A DNA stretch of 64,000 nucleotides from Polaribacter butkevichii (GTDB lineage: Bacteria > Bacteroidota > Bacteroidia > Flavobacteriales > Flavobacteriaceae), in NCBI RefSeq assembly GCF_038024105.1, contig NZ_CP150661.1, positions 3,315,501-3,379,500 on the forward strand, written 5' to 3'. A program made the translations under genes and the position numbers. Positions 50,391 to 60,263 of this stretch are shown one piece after another. The notes under the pieces were generated by a model, which did not search any database, was not told where the DNA came from, and saw nothing but the letters and a program-made list of their open reading frames with translations. Positions within the stretch are counted from its first letter, which is position 1, and the number at the start of each line of letters is the position of its first letter.

Positions 50391-52076
50391 ATGAGATGGA
50401 CGTTAAAGCCAAAGCCAGATAAGGAAAAAGTAGAAAAATTAGCAGAAGAGCTTCAGGTTGATAAAACCATAGCAGCTATTCTTTGTCAGAGAAATATTGA
50501 AACATTTGAGGACGCTAAAAAGTATTTTCGACCAAGTTTAGATGAGATTCACGATCCTTTTTTAATGAAGGATATGGATCTTGCTGTTGCCAGAATTGAA
50601 GCTGCAATTGCGAATGGCGAAAATATTTTAGTCTTTGGTGATTATGATGTAGATGGTACAACGGCTGTGTCTTTAGTTGCGTCTTATTTAAAAACGATTT
50701 ACCCAAATATTGCAACTTACATTCCAGATAGATATGCCGAAGGTTATGGCGTTTCTTATATGGGAATCGATTTTGCACACGACAATGATTTCTCTTTAAT
50801 CATTGCGTTAGATTGTGGAATAAAAGCTATCGATAAAGTTGCCTATGCAGCCGAAAAAAATGTCGATTTTATTATCTGCGATCACCATAAACCTGGTGAT
50901 GAAATACCTAAAGCAGTTGCCGTTTTAAATGCAAAAAGAGAGGATTGTACATATCCTTTTGATGAGCTTTGTGGTTGCGGAGTAGGGTTTAAATTAATTC
51001 AGGCATTGGGCGTTTCTAGAAATCAAACGATAAAAGACTTTATTCCGTATCTAGATTTAGTTGCTACTGCAATTGCCGCGGATATTGTACCAATGAATGG
51101 AGAAAATAGAGTTTTGGCTTATCATGGTTTACAGGTAATTAACGAAAATCCTAGAAACGGAATTAAAGCCATCATTTATCAAACTAAAAAAACGGAATTA
51201 ACAATTACCGATGTTGTTTTTACAATTGCACCAAGAATAAATGCTGCAGGTAGAATGAAACATGGTAATTATGCGGTAGAATTACTAACTGAAATGGATT
51301 TTGATGCTGCAGTTGATTTTGCTGCTGCCATAGAAATTTTTAATGCCGATAGAAAAGATTTAGATAAGAAAATTACAGACCAAGCATTAATTCAAATTAT
51401 TGATAATGATGAAGAAAATAGGTTTACTTCTGTAGTTTATCAAGAAGATTGGCACAAAGGTGTTATTGGTATTGTAGCTTCTCGTTTGATAGAAAAATAT
51501 TACAGACCTACTTTAGTCTTTACCAAGAGTGGCGATAAATTAGCTGCTTCTGCGCGTTCTGTAAAAGGTTTTGATGTGTACAATGCGTTGCATGCATGTG
51601 AAGAGTTTATAGAGCAATTTGGTGGTCATAAATATGCTGCAGGTTTAACTTTGTTGCCAGAAAATTACGAGAATTTTAAAAATAAGTTCGAAGAAGTTGT
51701 TAGGGAAACTATTGATAAAGATTTGCTAACTCCAGAAATTTCTATAGATGCAGAAATAGATTTGTTAGATATTACACCTAAGTTTTTTAGAATTATTCAG
51801 CAAATGGCACCTTTTGGACCAATGAATATGCGACCTACTTTTAAAACAAGTTGTGTTAGAGATAATGGTTACGGAAAACAAGTTGGAGCAGATAAAACAC
51901 ATTTAAAATTAAATGTTTTTCAAGGCGATAATAAACAGACTTTTAATTCAATAGGTTTTGGTTTAGGCGATAAAATGGAGTTTGTTAAAAACGATTTTGA
52001 CATTGTGTACGCTTTAGATGTAAACGAATGGAATGGTAATACATCGATACAATTGTTGTTGAAGGATTTGAAATAA
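50391..52076 (+). CDS. recJ: Single-stranded-DNA-specific exonuclease RecJ
   Basis: A 561-residue RecJ. The DHH-type catalytic centre is visible in VFGDYDVDGTTAVSLVASYL (about 80-99), IALDCG and FIICDHHKPGDE (DHH), with FTIAPRINAAGRM and QEDWHKGVIGIVASRL in the DHHA1 region and an OB-fold C-terminal part. 5'-3' exonuclease for recombination and mismatch repair. 13 bp after the OsmC gene. Confidence 0.97.
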   Translation: MRWTLKPKPDKEKVEKLAEELQVDKTIAAILCQRNIETFEDAKKYFRPSLDEIHDPFLMKDMDLAVARIEAAIANGENILVFGDYDVDGTTAVSLVASYLKTIYPNIATYIPDRYAEGYGVSYMGIDFAHDNDFSLIIALDCGIKAIDKVAYAAEKNVDFIICDHHKPGDEIPKAVAVLNAKREDCTYPFDELCGCGVGFKLIQALGVSRNQTIKDFIPYLDLVATAIAADIVPMNGENRVLAYHGLQVINENPRNGIKAIIYQTKKTELTITDVVFTIAPRINAAGRMKHGNYAVELLTEMDFDAAVDFAAAIEIFNADRKDLDKKITDQALIQIIDNDEENRFTSVVYQEDWHKGVIGIVASRLIEKYYRPTLVFTKSGDKLAASARSVKGFDVYNALHACEEFIEQFGGHKYAAGLTLLPENYENFKNKFEEVVRETIDKDLLTPEISIDAEIDLLDITPKFFRIIQQMAPFGPMNMRPTFKTSCVRDNGYGKQVGADKTHLKLNVFQGDNKQTFNSIGFGLGDKMEFVKNDFDIVYALDVNEWNGNTSIQLLLKDLK

Positions 52077-52082
52077 AACATT

Positions 52083-52450
52083 TAATGTCATTCCGAAATG
52101 CCCTTTTTTTAGGCTATTGAGGAGTTTTATCTTTAATTTTTAGATTCCTCCTCATTCTTCGTTCGGGACATTTGGATGATTATTTATATTTAAGAATATT
52201 CAAAGTTTATTACGTTTATAGAATCACAAATCTATATAGCATTTCTCTAACGACTGTCATTTCGACCTTTTGGGAGAAATCTCATAAAATTGCGCTGGTT
52301 TATGTTTTCACTGTTATGAGACTTCTCAATACTTCGAAGTGACAAGTTGGGTGGCTATTTACCGTTTTGCTTGTCATTCCTACAGAGAGACGCAGGAACG
52401 ACGAGGAATCTATAATTTTTACAGTTGTTTTTTCAGATTCCTCAATCACT
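52083..52450. repeat. Cluster of GTCATTCCGA-type fold-back repeats
   Basis: Three related units in the gap between convergent recJ and the helicase gene (52077-52618). Unit 1 begins TGTCATTCCGAAATG near 52086. Unit 2 (52256-52343) is the clearest: GTCATTTCGA and GAGAAATCTCATAA pair with TTATGAGACTTCTC and TCGAAGTGAC. Unit 3 runs from CTTGTCATTCCTACAG (about 52369) to AGATTCCTCAATCAC (about 52450). No coding frame is evident in the whole gap. Confidence 0.65.
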
Positions 52451-52490
52451 TAAAAAGGCTTATTTGTGCATGACTTGCTGTGTTTTAATA

Positions 52491-52523
52491 AAAAACCCAC
52501 TCCTAAATTAGAAGTGGGAAAAT
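52491..52523. terminator. Bidirectional terminator between recJ and helicase gene
   Basis: CCCACT-C-CTAA...TTAG-A-AGTGGG with AAAAA before and AAAATT after: a hairpin with one mismatch, about 96 bases beyond the stop of the minus-strand helicase gene. Confidence 0.7.
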
Positions 52524-52618
52524 TGCTATGAAAAAGAAAATGATAAGAAAGTATCTTATCATATATCTTTAGACGTATGTTTTTAATAAAACTTTCACTT
52601 TATTACAAAAAAAACAAA

Positions 52619-55024
52619 TTAATTTTCCATAGAAAGTAAAACCATTCTTAACTCCATGAAAGTAAATGATTTATCTACTTTTTCTTTTAATTCTGTTAAG
52701 CTTTTAAATTTAGTGTTTTCTATAGCGTCTATAATTTTTTTATACTTTTTAACATCTATTAGCTCTAAAATATCAACATCTCCAGAAGGAATATAACTAG
52801 CCAAATGACTTTCTATGGTTCCGGTGGTTAAACTTCTCTCTTTAACGATTTCTTTTATAGAAAGACCAGACTTAAATAACTCGAAAGTAATCTGTTTGGT
52901 TGGTTTTTTGTCTTCTTTCTTTTGATGATTTTGTTTGTCAATTCCGTTTTTTTTGCAATAATATTCGATGGCTTCTAAAATTTGTTCTCCATATTTTTTA
53001 ACACGAGTTTTACCCATTCCAACAATTTTTAGCAATTCACTTTCGTTTCTTGGTAAAGTATCACACATTGCGTAAAGCGTTTCTTGTGTAAAAATTTGAA
53101 AATGAGGGATTCCTAAATCTTTAGAAATTTCGTCTCTTAACTCTCGTAATTTCAACGCTAAAATTGGGTCGCGTTTAGAGGCAACCGTTTTCTTTTTAAT
53201 AGGAGCAGATTTTTGTAAAACAGCATTAGCTCTTATTTTTAAATAATCTTGTACTTTAAAACCATTGTTCATTTTTTGAAGCGCAAAAAGTTTTTCCATT
53301 AATTTTTCTTGTAAAGAATCAAACTGTGTAGAAAAGTCTTTTTTTACGGCTTTATTATCGGTAGAAAACTGAATAGCATTTAAAGGTTTTAAAATATTTC
53401 CTTTTGTTTGTGTCACAAAATAAGCTACCGCTTTTGTAAAACGTTCTTGTACTTGAGAGCTGTTCTCTGGTAAAACGTTGTCTTCAGAAAATTGTGCTAG
53501 TTGGTTTTTAAATCCGTTAGAAACTTTCATTAAAGCTACAACACCATCGTCTTTTATGGTTTGTAAATGATCTATAACATCACCTTTTATACTGGTTTGA
53601 TTTTTATAGAAAATATCAATCATTCTAGAAATAGGGTATAAAAACGGAAGGTAATCGAACAATTCTGCAATTAAGTTTAATTGAAAATTTTTCTCAGATT
53701 CGTTTAAAACATGTTCATCTGGGTGATTTTCTTCTACACTTTCATTAAAAACACTTACGGTTCTATCGTTTATAATGGCATTGCTTGTAATTGGCGTTTT
53801 TAAAACCAAACCTTCTAAAGAAGTACATCTACTTAGGGCAACATAAGTTTGTCCGTGTGCAAAAGAGGCTTCTGCATCTATAATAGCTTTTTCGAAGGTT
53901 AAACCCTGACTTTTATGAATGGTAATTGCCCAAGCCAATCGCAAAGGAATCTGAGAAAAAGAACCAGAAATATCTTCTTTTATTTCTTTTGTTTCTTCGT
54001 TAATAGAATAATTAATGTTTTCCCAAGTTTCCTTTTCTGTAACAATCTCATCAATTTCATTAGGACATTGTACGGTTACATTTTGTAGAGAAATATCGGT
54101 TATAATTCCTATTTTTCCGTTGTAATATCTTTTTTCTGGTGATGAATCATTTTTGATAAACATTACTTGAGCACCAATTTTTAATTCTAACTTTTCTGCA
54201 TTCGGATACGAGTTCTCATTAAACTTACCAGAAATTTCAGCTTTAAAAAAGTAGCTTTTGGTATTCAGTTTATTCAGTTCAGAGCTATTAATTAAATTGG
54301 CTCTGTTATTATGTGTTGTTAAAGTAATATAACCATCATCTTTAGTAGGAGAGAAGGTAGGGTTGTAGTTTCTATTTAAAATTTCGGCAGATTTTTCTGA
54401 TAAAGTGTCTGTTCTAATTTCATTTAAAATGGTAATAAAATCTTCGTTTTTCTGACGATAAATATGTTTCAGTTCTATAGAGACAACATTGGCTTCTTGA
54501 TACGCTTTAGAGCTAAAAAAGTAAACTGTATTATAATGTTGTTGTAATAAACTCCATTCGTTTGGTCTAACAACAGGCGCTAATTGTTGTAAATCTCCAA
54601 TCATTAAAACTTGAGCACCACCAAAAACTTTATTTCGGTTTTTATAACGACGCATTACTTGGTCTATACCGTCTAATAAATCGGCTCTAACCATAGAAAT
54701 TTCATCGATAATTATTAAATCTAACGATTTTATAATATCTATTTTGGTTTTATTAAACTTACGTTGTGCATTTGAAGTATTTGCAATTTGGTCGGGTAAA
54801 ATAGGTCCAAAAGGCATTTGAAAAAAAGAATGAATTGTAACACCTTTTGCATTAATTGCGGCAACACCTGTTGGTGCCACAATAACCATTCTTTTTAATG
54901 ATTCTTTTTTAATTTGATGTAAAAAAGTAGTTTTTCCTGTACCTGCTTTTCCGGTAACAAAGATATTTCTATCTGTCTTATCAATAAATTGTAGGGCAAG
55001 TTCTAGTTCAGGATTTTTTGGCAT
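52619..55024 (-). CDS. Pif1-type helicase with HRDC and HTH domains
   Basis: 801 residues from the ATG at 55024 (MPKNPELELALQFIDKT); the ATG at 55042 adds six residues. The N-terminal superfamily 1 helicase core has Walker A FVTGKAGTGKTTFL (about 22-34), Walker B LDLIIIDEISMVRAD, QVLMIGDLQQLAPV and AWAITIHKSQGLTFEKAIID (motif V/VI, Pif1 type). An HRDC domain follows (about 620-690, LRELRDEISKDLGIPHFQIF), then a C-terminal helix-turn-helix (about 710-750, LFKSGLSIKEIVKERSLTTGTIESHLASY) as in RecQ/UvrD-like fusions. It likely unwinds DNA, including G-quadruplex or forked structures. Confidence 0.93.
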   Translation of the reverse strand: MPKNPELELALQFIDKTDRNIFVTGKAGTGKTTFLHQIKKESLKRMVIVAPTGVAAINAKGVTIHSFFQMPFGPILPDQIANTSNAQRKFNKTKIDIIKSLDLIIIDEISMVRADLLDGIDQVMRRYKNRNKVFGGAQVLMIGDLQQLAPVVRPNEWSLLQQHYNTVYFFSSKAYQEANVVSIELKHIYRQKNEDFITILNEIRTDTLSEKSAEILNRNYNPTFSPTKDDGYITLTTHNNRANLINSSELNKLNTKSYFFKAEISGKFNENSYPNAEKLELKIGAQVMFIKNDSSPEKRYYNGKIGIITDISLQNVTVQCPNEIDEIVTEKETWENINYSINEETKEIKEDISGSFSQIPLRLAWAITIHKSQGLTFEKAIIDAEASFAHGQTYVALSRCTSLEGLVLKTPITSNAIINDRTVSVFNESVEENHPDEHVLNESEKNFQLNLIAELFDYLPFLYPISRMIDIFYKNQTSIKGDVIDHLQTIKDDGVVALMKVSNGFKNQLAQFSEDNVLPENSSQVQERFTKAVAYFVTQTKGNILKPLNAIQFSTDNKAVKKDFSTQFDSLQEKLMEKLFALQKMNNGFKVQDYLKIRANAVLQKSAPIKKKTVASKRDPILALKLRELRDEISKDLGIPHFQIFTQETLYAMCDTLPRNESELLKIVGMGKTRVKKYGEQILEAIEYYCKKNGIDKQNHQKKEDKKPTKQITFELFKSGLSIKEIVKERSLTTGTIESHLASYIPSGDVDILELIDVKKYKKIIDAIENTKFKSLTELKEKVDKSFTFMELRMVLLSMEN

Positions 55025-55268
55025 TTTTACTTTTTGACGCAAGGTACTAATTCGGTTTAAAAGAAATTAGAGTGATTTTATTTTATTTATAATATCTCTT
55101 TTGATGGAGTATTTTTAATACAAATATGATGTCATTCTCTATAAAATATAAGAAATTTATTTAACTATATGTAGTAGGTGAAACACTCGTTTACTTACTT
55201 TAAATAAAGCAGACAAACAGTTTTAGCCCTGATTGAAACAGCATCCTTTTTATAACATTTAAACAATT

Positions 55269-55347
55269 GTCATTACGAGGTACGAAGTAATCTCTGTCTT
55301 AAAAGAAGATTGCCACAGTTTACAAAAAAGTAAACTTCGCAATGACG
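55269..55347. repeat. GCGAG/GAAGCAATC fold-back repeat, copy 2
   Basis: GTCATTACGAGGTACGAAG at the left end and ACTTCGCAATGACG at the right end are near reverse complements, with AATCT and AGATT inside. Related to 12053-12116. It lies in the 444-bp gap upstream of the helicase gene and downstream of odhB; the remainder of the gap is AT-rich and shows nothing else except the terminator at 55415. Confidence 0.7.
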
Positions 55348-55414
55348 ATTATAAAAAGATATAGCCTTTCGTCTTCGCTCAAGGTAAACTCCAAGCAGGA
55401 AATAGCTACCAATA

Positions 55415-55444
55415 AAAAATCCCAAGCCTAAGCTCAGGATTTTA
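55415..55444 (-). terminator. Intrinsic terminator of odhB
   Basis: AAAATCC, internal AGC/GCT, GGATTTT with flanking A/T tracts, about 25 bases beyond the odhB stop at 55469. Confidence 0.7.
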
Positions 55445-55468
55445 ATATGTATTAAGCAACATTGTTGC

Positions 55469-56677
55469 CTACATTTCTAATGCTTTTGCTGGATTGTTGT
55501 CCATCAATAATTCTACAGGATTTTCTAAAGCCTCTTTAACAGCTACTAAGAAACCAACAGATTCTCTACCATCTACAATTCTATGATCGTAAGACAAAGC
55601 AACGTACATAATTGGCTGAATTACAATTCCGCCATTTACTGCCATTGGTCTGTTTACAATGTTGTGCATCCCTAAAATACCACTCTGAGGAGGGTTTAAG
55701 ATAGGCGTAGACAACATAGAACCAAATACACCACCGTTAGTGATTGTAAAAGTTCCACCAGTCATTTCATCAATAGTAATCTGACCGTCTCTAGCTCTAA
55801 TTGCCAAACGTTTTACTTCGCTTTCTACTCCTCTAAAAGATAAGTTTTCTGCATTTCTAATAACAGGTACCATTAAACCTTTTGGTCCAGAAACTGCGAT
55901 AGAAATATCCTGAAAATCGTTTTTAATTTGGTAATCTCCATCAATCATAGAGTTTACATCTGGAAATAATTTTAAAGCTCTAACAACCGCTAACGTAAAG
56001 AAAGACATAAAGCCTAATCCTACACCGTGTTTTGCTTTAAAAGCTTCTTTATATTCTGTACGTAAGTCAAAAATTGGTTGCATGTTTACTTCGTTAAAAG
56101 TAGTTAACATAGCTGTTTCACTTTTTACAGCTACCAAACGTTCTGCAACTTTTCTACGTAACATAGACATTTTCTTGCGTTCTGTTCCTCTAGAACCACT
56201 AGCAGGTTGCGTTCCCATAGAAGGTACTGCTTTTACAGCATCATCTTTGGTAATTCTACCAGCTTTTCCAGTGCCTGTTACTGCAGAAGGAGCAATTCCT
56301 TTTTCTGCTAATACTTTTTTAGCAGCAGGAGAAGTTGTTCCGGTTGCGTAAGTAGCCGCTTTTGGCGCTTCTTTAACTTCAACTTTCTTTTCTTCTTTTG
56401 GCGCTTCTGTTTTTGCAGGTGCATCACCTTCTGGTTTTGCAGCACTTGTGTCTATTAAACAAACAACTGCACCAACAGCAACGGCATCACCCTCTTCGGC
56501 TTTTAAAGTGATAATTCCACTTTCTTCAGCAGGCAATTCTAAGGTTGCTTTGTCAGAATCTACTTCTGCAATAGGTTGATCTTTTTCAACGTAATCTCCA
56601 TCTTCGACTAACCACGTTGCAATTTCTACTTCTGTAATCGATTCTCCCGGAGAAGGAACTTTCATTTCTAAAATCAT
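55469..56677 (-). CDS. odhB: 2-oxoglutarate dehydrogenase E2 (dihydrolipoamide succinyltransferase)
   Basis: A 402-residue E2. The N-terminal lipoyl domain (1-75) has the lipoylation Lys in [17 protein letters not shown], followed by a Lys/Glu/Ala/Pro linker, an E3/E1-binding domain (about 115-150, [22 protein letters not shown]) and the catalytic core with the active-site [19 protein letters not shown]. It transfers the succinyl group to CoA in the TCA cycle. It lies downstream of odhA in the same direction, 185 bp apart with a repeat element in the gap. E3 is encoded elsewhere. Confidence 0.97.
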   Translation of the reverse strand: MILEMKVPSPGESITEVEIATWLVEDGDYVEKDQPIAEVDSDKATLELPAEESGIITLKAEEGDAVAVGAVVCLIDTSAAKPEGDAPAKTEAPKEEKKVEVKEAPKAATYATGTTSPAAKKVLAEKGIAPSAVTGTGKAGRITKDDAVKAVPSMGTQPASGSRGTERKKMSMLRRKVAERLVAVKSETAMLTTFNEVNMQPIFDLRTEYKEAFKAKHGVGLGFMSFFTLAVVRALKLFPDVNSMIDGDYQIKNDFQDISIAVSGPKGLMVPVIRNAENLSFRGVESEVKRLAIRARDGQITIDEMTGGTFTITNGGVFGSMLSTPILNPPQSGILGMHNIVNRPMAVNGGIVIQPIMYVALSYDHRIVDGRESVGFLVAVKEALENPVELLMDNNPAKALEM

Positions 56678-56743
56678 CAGTTCTTGTTTTACTTTATGCT
56701 GAACTATTTTCAGCTTTTAATTTTAATTTTTCTTTTATTACTT

Positions 56744-56860
56744 GGGCGTTTTAACAGGCTTTCCACTATATCTTTTTTCTTCTGTTCTCGATACAAATTT
56801 ACAAAAAAGTAAATTCACTCGAACTGACAGAAAAAAGGATGCCGTTTCAATCCTTAACGC
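56744..56860. repeat. GGGCGTTA...TAACGC element, copy 3, inside the odh operon
   Basis: GGGCGTT at 56744-56750 and TAACGC at 56855-56860, two bases from the odhA stop codon. It contains TGTTCTCGATACAA and CACTCGAACTGACAG with AAAAAAGGATG, as in copy 1 (8981-9141), but the CTCGC...GAGCTC framing is degraded. It fills most of the gap between odhA and odhB. Confidence 0.62.
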
Positions 56861-56862
56861 GC

Positions 56863-59595
56863 TTACTCGTTGTCAAAAACACTGTCTATAACAGCTTTAT
56901 GACGTTTTTTAAATCTTGTACTAGAACCAGCTGCAGGTACTGCGTAGTATTTACGAGAACGAACTGTTAGTTTAACTAACTCAAAACGCTCTAACATATA
57001 ACTCCAAGCTCCCATATTTCTTGGCTCTTCTTGTGCCCATATATATTCTTCTACATTAGGGTATCTATCTATTACTTTCTGAATCTTCTCTAAATGTAGT
57101 GGAAATAATTGCTCAATTCTTACTAAAGCAATATCATCTCTCTTTAAATTTTCTCTTTCTTCCAATAAATCGTAATAGAATTTACCCATACAGAAAACAA
57201 GTTTCTTTACTTTTTTAGGTGCTAGTGTGTCATCTATAACTTCTTGAAATTCGCTAGTAGCTAAATCTTGAATTGTATTTACTGCTTTTGGGTGACGTAA
57301 TAAACTTTTAGGCGTAAATACTATTAATGGTTTTCTATACGTACGTTTCATGTGTCTACGCAATAAATGATAGAAATTTGCTGGCGTAGTACAGTTAGCA
57401 ACGGTCATATTATCTATGGCACATAATTGTAAATAACGTTCTATTCTTGCAGATGAATGTTCAGATCCTTGTCCTTCATAACCGTGAGGTAATAAGACAA
57501 CAATTCCGTTTTGTAATTTCCATTTATCTTCTGCAGCAGAAATATATTGGTCGAACATTATTTGAGCTCCGTTAGAAAAATCTCCAAACTGCGCTTCCCA
57601 AATAGTTAACGTGTTTGGGTTTGCCATGGCGTAACCATAATCAAAACCTAATACACCATATTCAGACAATAACGAGTTATAAATCGTCATTTGTCCTTTG
57701 TTATGAGGGTTTGTATTTAGTAAGTTAATACGTTCTTCTGTAATTTCATCACGTAAAATAGCATGTCTGTGAGAAAAAGTTCCTCTTTCTACATCTTGTC
57801 CAGAAATACGAACATTATATCCTTCTTCCATCAAACTTCCGTAGGCAAGTGTTTCTGCCATTCCCCAATCTAAATTATTGGTTTCAAAAACCATTTTAGC
57901 TCTTCCTGCTAAGATACGTTCTGCTTTTCTAACAAATTTTACATTCTGAGGAACTGTAGAAACTACTTTTGCAATATTTTTTAATTTATCCTCATCGTAT
58001 TTTGTGTCGTTGGTAAGCAACATGGCATCTAAATCTTCACGCTCATATCCTTCCCAAGTAGATTGCATAAACTCTCTAACAATAGATTTTTCTACTTTCT
58101 TAGCTTCTTCAAACTCTTTTTCAAGCATTTGTTTGAATTCTGTAGTAATTTCGTTTACATAAGAATCATCTATAGAGCCTTCTGCAAGTAATTGTGCAGC
58201 ATAAATATCTTTAGGGTTGTTATGTTTAGAAATTGCTTTGTATAATTTAGGTTGCGTAAAACGAGGTTCATCACCTTCATTATGACCATATTTTCTATAG
58301 CCTAATAAATCGATAAAAATATCTTGTTTAAACTTCATTCTAAACTCTAAAGCCATTTCCATTGCATGACAAACAGCTTCTGTGTCATCTGCATTAACGT
58401 GTAAAACAGGTGATAAAGTTACTTTTGCAACATCTGTACAGTATGTACTAGAACGCGCATCTAAATAGTTAGTTGTAAAACCAATTTGGTTATTTACCAC
58501 AATATGAATGGTACCACCCGTTTTATAACCATTTAGTTTTGCCATTTGAGTAACCTCATAAGCAATACCTTGGCCAGCAATAGCAGCATCACCATGAATT
58601 ATAATTGGTAATATTTTACTAGAGTCTCCATCGTATTTTCTATCAATTTTTGCTCTGGTAATTCCTTCTGCAACTGCGGCAACTGTTTCTAAGTGAGATG
58701 GGTTTGGAACTAAATTCATTTTAATTTCGTTACCATCTCTATAGGTTTTACTTAGTGTTAAACCTAAATGGTATTTTACATCACCATCAATATCTTCATC
58801 TTCAAAATCTTTCCCTTCAAATTCACTAAATAAATCTCTAACAGGTTTTTTAAAGATGTTTACTAAGGTGTTTAAACGACCTCTATGTGCCATCCCTAAA
58901 ACACATTCTTTAACTCCGTATATTTCTGCGGCATCTCTTAAAATAACGCTTATACCCGGAATTAAAGTTTCTCCTCCTTCTAAAGAAAAACGTTTTTGAC
59001 CTACATATTTAGTTTGTAAAAAACTTTCAAAAGTAACAGCTTGATTTAGTTTTCCTAAAATATATTTTTTAGCTTCTATAGAGTAATTAGCGTGGTTGTC
59101 ATTTTTATTAAAACGATCATGCCACCACTTTAATTTCTCTGGATTACGCATGTACATGTATTCTACACCAATAGAATCACAATAAATGCGCTGTAAGTTT
59201 TTTATAATTTCTTTAAGTGTAGTTTTACCTAAACCTAATACTTCTCCTGCAGAAAATTCGGTATCTAAATCGTTTTCGGACAAGCCAAAGTTTTCGATAT
59301 CTAATGTAGGTTGATACTGTCTTCTATCCCTTACAGGATTTGTTTTGGTAAATAAATGACCACGTGTTCTGTATCCATTGATTAAATCTAAAACAAAAAA
59401 TTCTTTACGTACTTCATTCGGTATTTCAGAAGAAACTGTTTCTTCTTTTAAAGAATAATTTTCATTTGCTAAATCATAACCTTGAAAGAAGCTTCTCCAA
59501 CTTGGCTCTACGGCATCTGGGTTTATTAAATATTTATCATATAAATCAGCTATAAAGCCTGTGTGTGCTGCGTTTAAAAACGAAAATTTATCCAT
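56863..59595 (-). CDS. odhA: 2-oxoglutarate dehydrogenase E1 component
   Basis: A 910-residue thiamine-diphosphate enzyme: N-terminal FLNAAHTGFIADLYDKYLINPDAVEPSWRSFFQGYD, MAHRGRLNTLVN (about 233-244), IIHGDAAIAGQGIAYE and VVNNQIGFTT in the ThDP domain, FLPHGYEGQGSEHSSARIERYLQL in the transketolase-like domain (written here as VLLPHGYEGQGSEHS), and the C-terminal PRNMGAWSYM. It decarboxylates 2-oxoglutarate and passes succinyl to lipoyl-E2. First gene of the odhAB pair. The full length of the family. Confidence 0.97.
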   Translation of the reverse strand: MDKFSFLNAAHTGFIADLYDKYLINPDAVEPSWRSFFQGYDLANENYSLKEETVSSEIPNEVRKEFFVLDLINGYRTRGHLFTKTNPVRDRRQYQPTLDIENFGLSENDLDTEFSAGEVLGLGKTTLKEIIKNLQRIYCDSIGVEYMYMRNPEKLKWWHDRFNKNDNHANYSIEAKKYILGKLNQAVTFESFLQTKYVGQKRFSLEGGETLIPGISVILRDAAEIYGVKECVLGMAHRGRLNTLVNIFKKPVRDLFSEFEGKDFEDEDIDGDVKYHLGLTLSKTYRDGNEIKMNLVPNPSHLETVAAVAEGITRAKIDRKYDGDSSKILPIIIHGDAAIAGQGIAYEVTQMAKLNGYKTGGTIHIVVNNQIGFTTNYLDARSSTYCTDVAKVTLSPVLHVNADDTEAVCHAMEMALEFRMKFKQDIFIDLLGYRKYGHNEGDEPRFTQPKLYKAISKHNNPKDIYAAQLLAEGSIDDSYVNEITTEFKQMLEKEFEEAKKVEKSIVREFMQSTWEGYEREDLDAMLLTNDTKYDEDKLKNIAKVVSTVPQNVKFVRKAERILAGRAKMVFETNNLDWGMAETLAYGSLMEEGYNVRISGQDVERGTFSHRHAILRDEITEERINLLNTNPHNKGQMTIYNSLLSEYGVLGFDYGYAMANPNTLTIWEAQFGDFSNGAQIMFDQYISAAEDKWKLQNGIVVLLPHGYEGQGSEHSSARIERYLQLCAIDNMTVANCTTPANFYHLLRRHMKRTYRKPLIVFTPKSLLRHPKAVNTIQDLATSEFQEVIDDTLAPKKVKKLVFCMGKFYYDLLEERENLKRDDIALVRIEQLFPLHLEKIQKVIDRYPNVEEYIWAQEEPRNMGAWSYMLERFELVKLTVRSRKYYAVPAAGSSTRFKKRHKAVIDSVFDNE

Positions 59596-59721
59596 ATTGT
59601 AGTTTGTGCTTTTGTAAAATAAGCTATACGTAATAGCAAAAATACAATTTTTGAAATAAAAGGTTATTTTTTTTTCTTAAATATTCTACAAAATATTTTT
59701 TTTATTTTTTTTTCAAAATTG

Positions 59722-59751
59722 TTGCGAAAGTTTAAAAAAGATGTATATTTG
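59722..59751 (+). promoter_or_regulatory. Promoter of tRNA-Asn copy 1
   Basis: TTG at 59722-59724, exactly 19 bp, TATATTTG at 59744-59751: a textbook Bacteroidota promoter 32 bp before the tRNA. GCACTCGCTAATCGCAA follows in both tRNA copies. Confidence 0.85.
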
Positions 59752-59783
59752 CACTCGCTAATCGCAAATCTTGCGAAGCAAAC

Positions 59784-59860
59784 TCCTCCTTAGCTCAGTT
59801 GGTTAGAGCATCTGACTGTTAATCAGAGGGTCCTAGGTTCGAGTCCTAGAGGGGGAGCCA
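59784..59860 (+). tRNA. tRNA-Asn (anticodon GTT), copy 1
   Basis: 77 nt including an encoded CCA. Acceptor TCCTCCT pairs with AGGGGGA (one G-T pair), D arm GCTC/GAGC, anticodon stem TCTGA/TCAGA around CTGTTAA (anticodon GTT), T arm CTAGG/CCTAG with TTCGAGT. Preceded by its own promoter and followed by a terminator. Confidence 0.97.
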
Positions 59861-59862
59861 AA

Positions 59863-59896
59863 AAAGTCTTATCTTAATTGATGAGACTTTTTTTTT
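59863..59896 (+). terminator. Terminator of tRNA-Asn copy 1
   Basis: AAAGTCTTATC, loop TTAATT, GATGAGACTTT followed by T-tract; one G-T wobble pair compared with copy 2. Confidence 0.85.
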
Positions 59897-60087
59897 GTTG
59901 TATCTTTTTTTTTGGTAAAAGGGGATCAAGGATGGATCAAGTCAAAAAGTTGTGGGATTTTAGGATTAGGCAAAAATAGTAGTAAGTCTAAAAAAGGAAG
60001 AATTTTAAGTTTTTTAATATTAAGAAAGTGTGTTTTTAAGTTAGTGCATAAATAAGGTGAAAAAAAATATTACAAATTTTATTTTTT

Positions 60088-60119
60088 TTGCAATAAATTT
60101 ATAAAAAAGTGTATATTTG
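60088..60119 (+). promoter_or_regulatory. Promoter of tRNA-Asn copy 2
   Basis: TTG at 60088-60090, 21 bp, TATATTTG at 60112-60119, a slightly long spacer relative to copy 1; the sequence from TATATTTGCACTCGC onward matches copy 1. Confidence 0.7.
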
Positions 60120-60151
60120 CACTCGCTAATCGCAAATTAAGCGAAGCAAAC

Positions 60152-60228
60152 TCCTCCTTAGCTCAGTTGGTTAGAGCATCTGACTGTTAATCAGAGGGTC
60201 CTAGGTTCGAGTCCTAGAGGGGGAGCCA
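60152..60228 (+). tRNA. tRNA-Asn (anticodon GTT), copy 2
   Basis: Identical to copy 1 over 77 nt with encoded CCA. It lies 368 bp downstream and carries matching leader and terminator, so the unit was duplicated with its control elements. Confidence 0.97.
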
Positions 60229-60230
60229 AA

Positions 60231-60263
60231 AAAGTCTTATCTTAATTGATAAGACTTTTTTTT
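60231..60263 (+). terminator. Terminator of tRNA-Asn copy 2
   Basis: AAAGTCTTATC, loop TTAATT, GATAAGACTTT followed by TTTTTTG: a perfect 11-bp stem. Confidence 0.88.

Noticed and set aside
60152..60228. tRNA-Asn copies as phage attachment sites
   Set aside because: No integrase or phage gene is near and both tRNA copies are complete with own promoters; tandem duplication explains the repeat.
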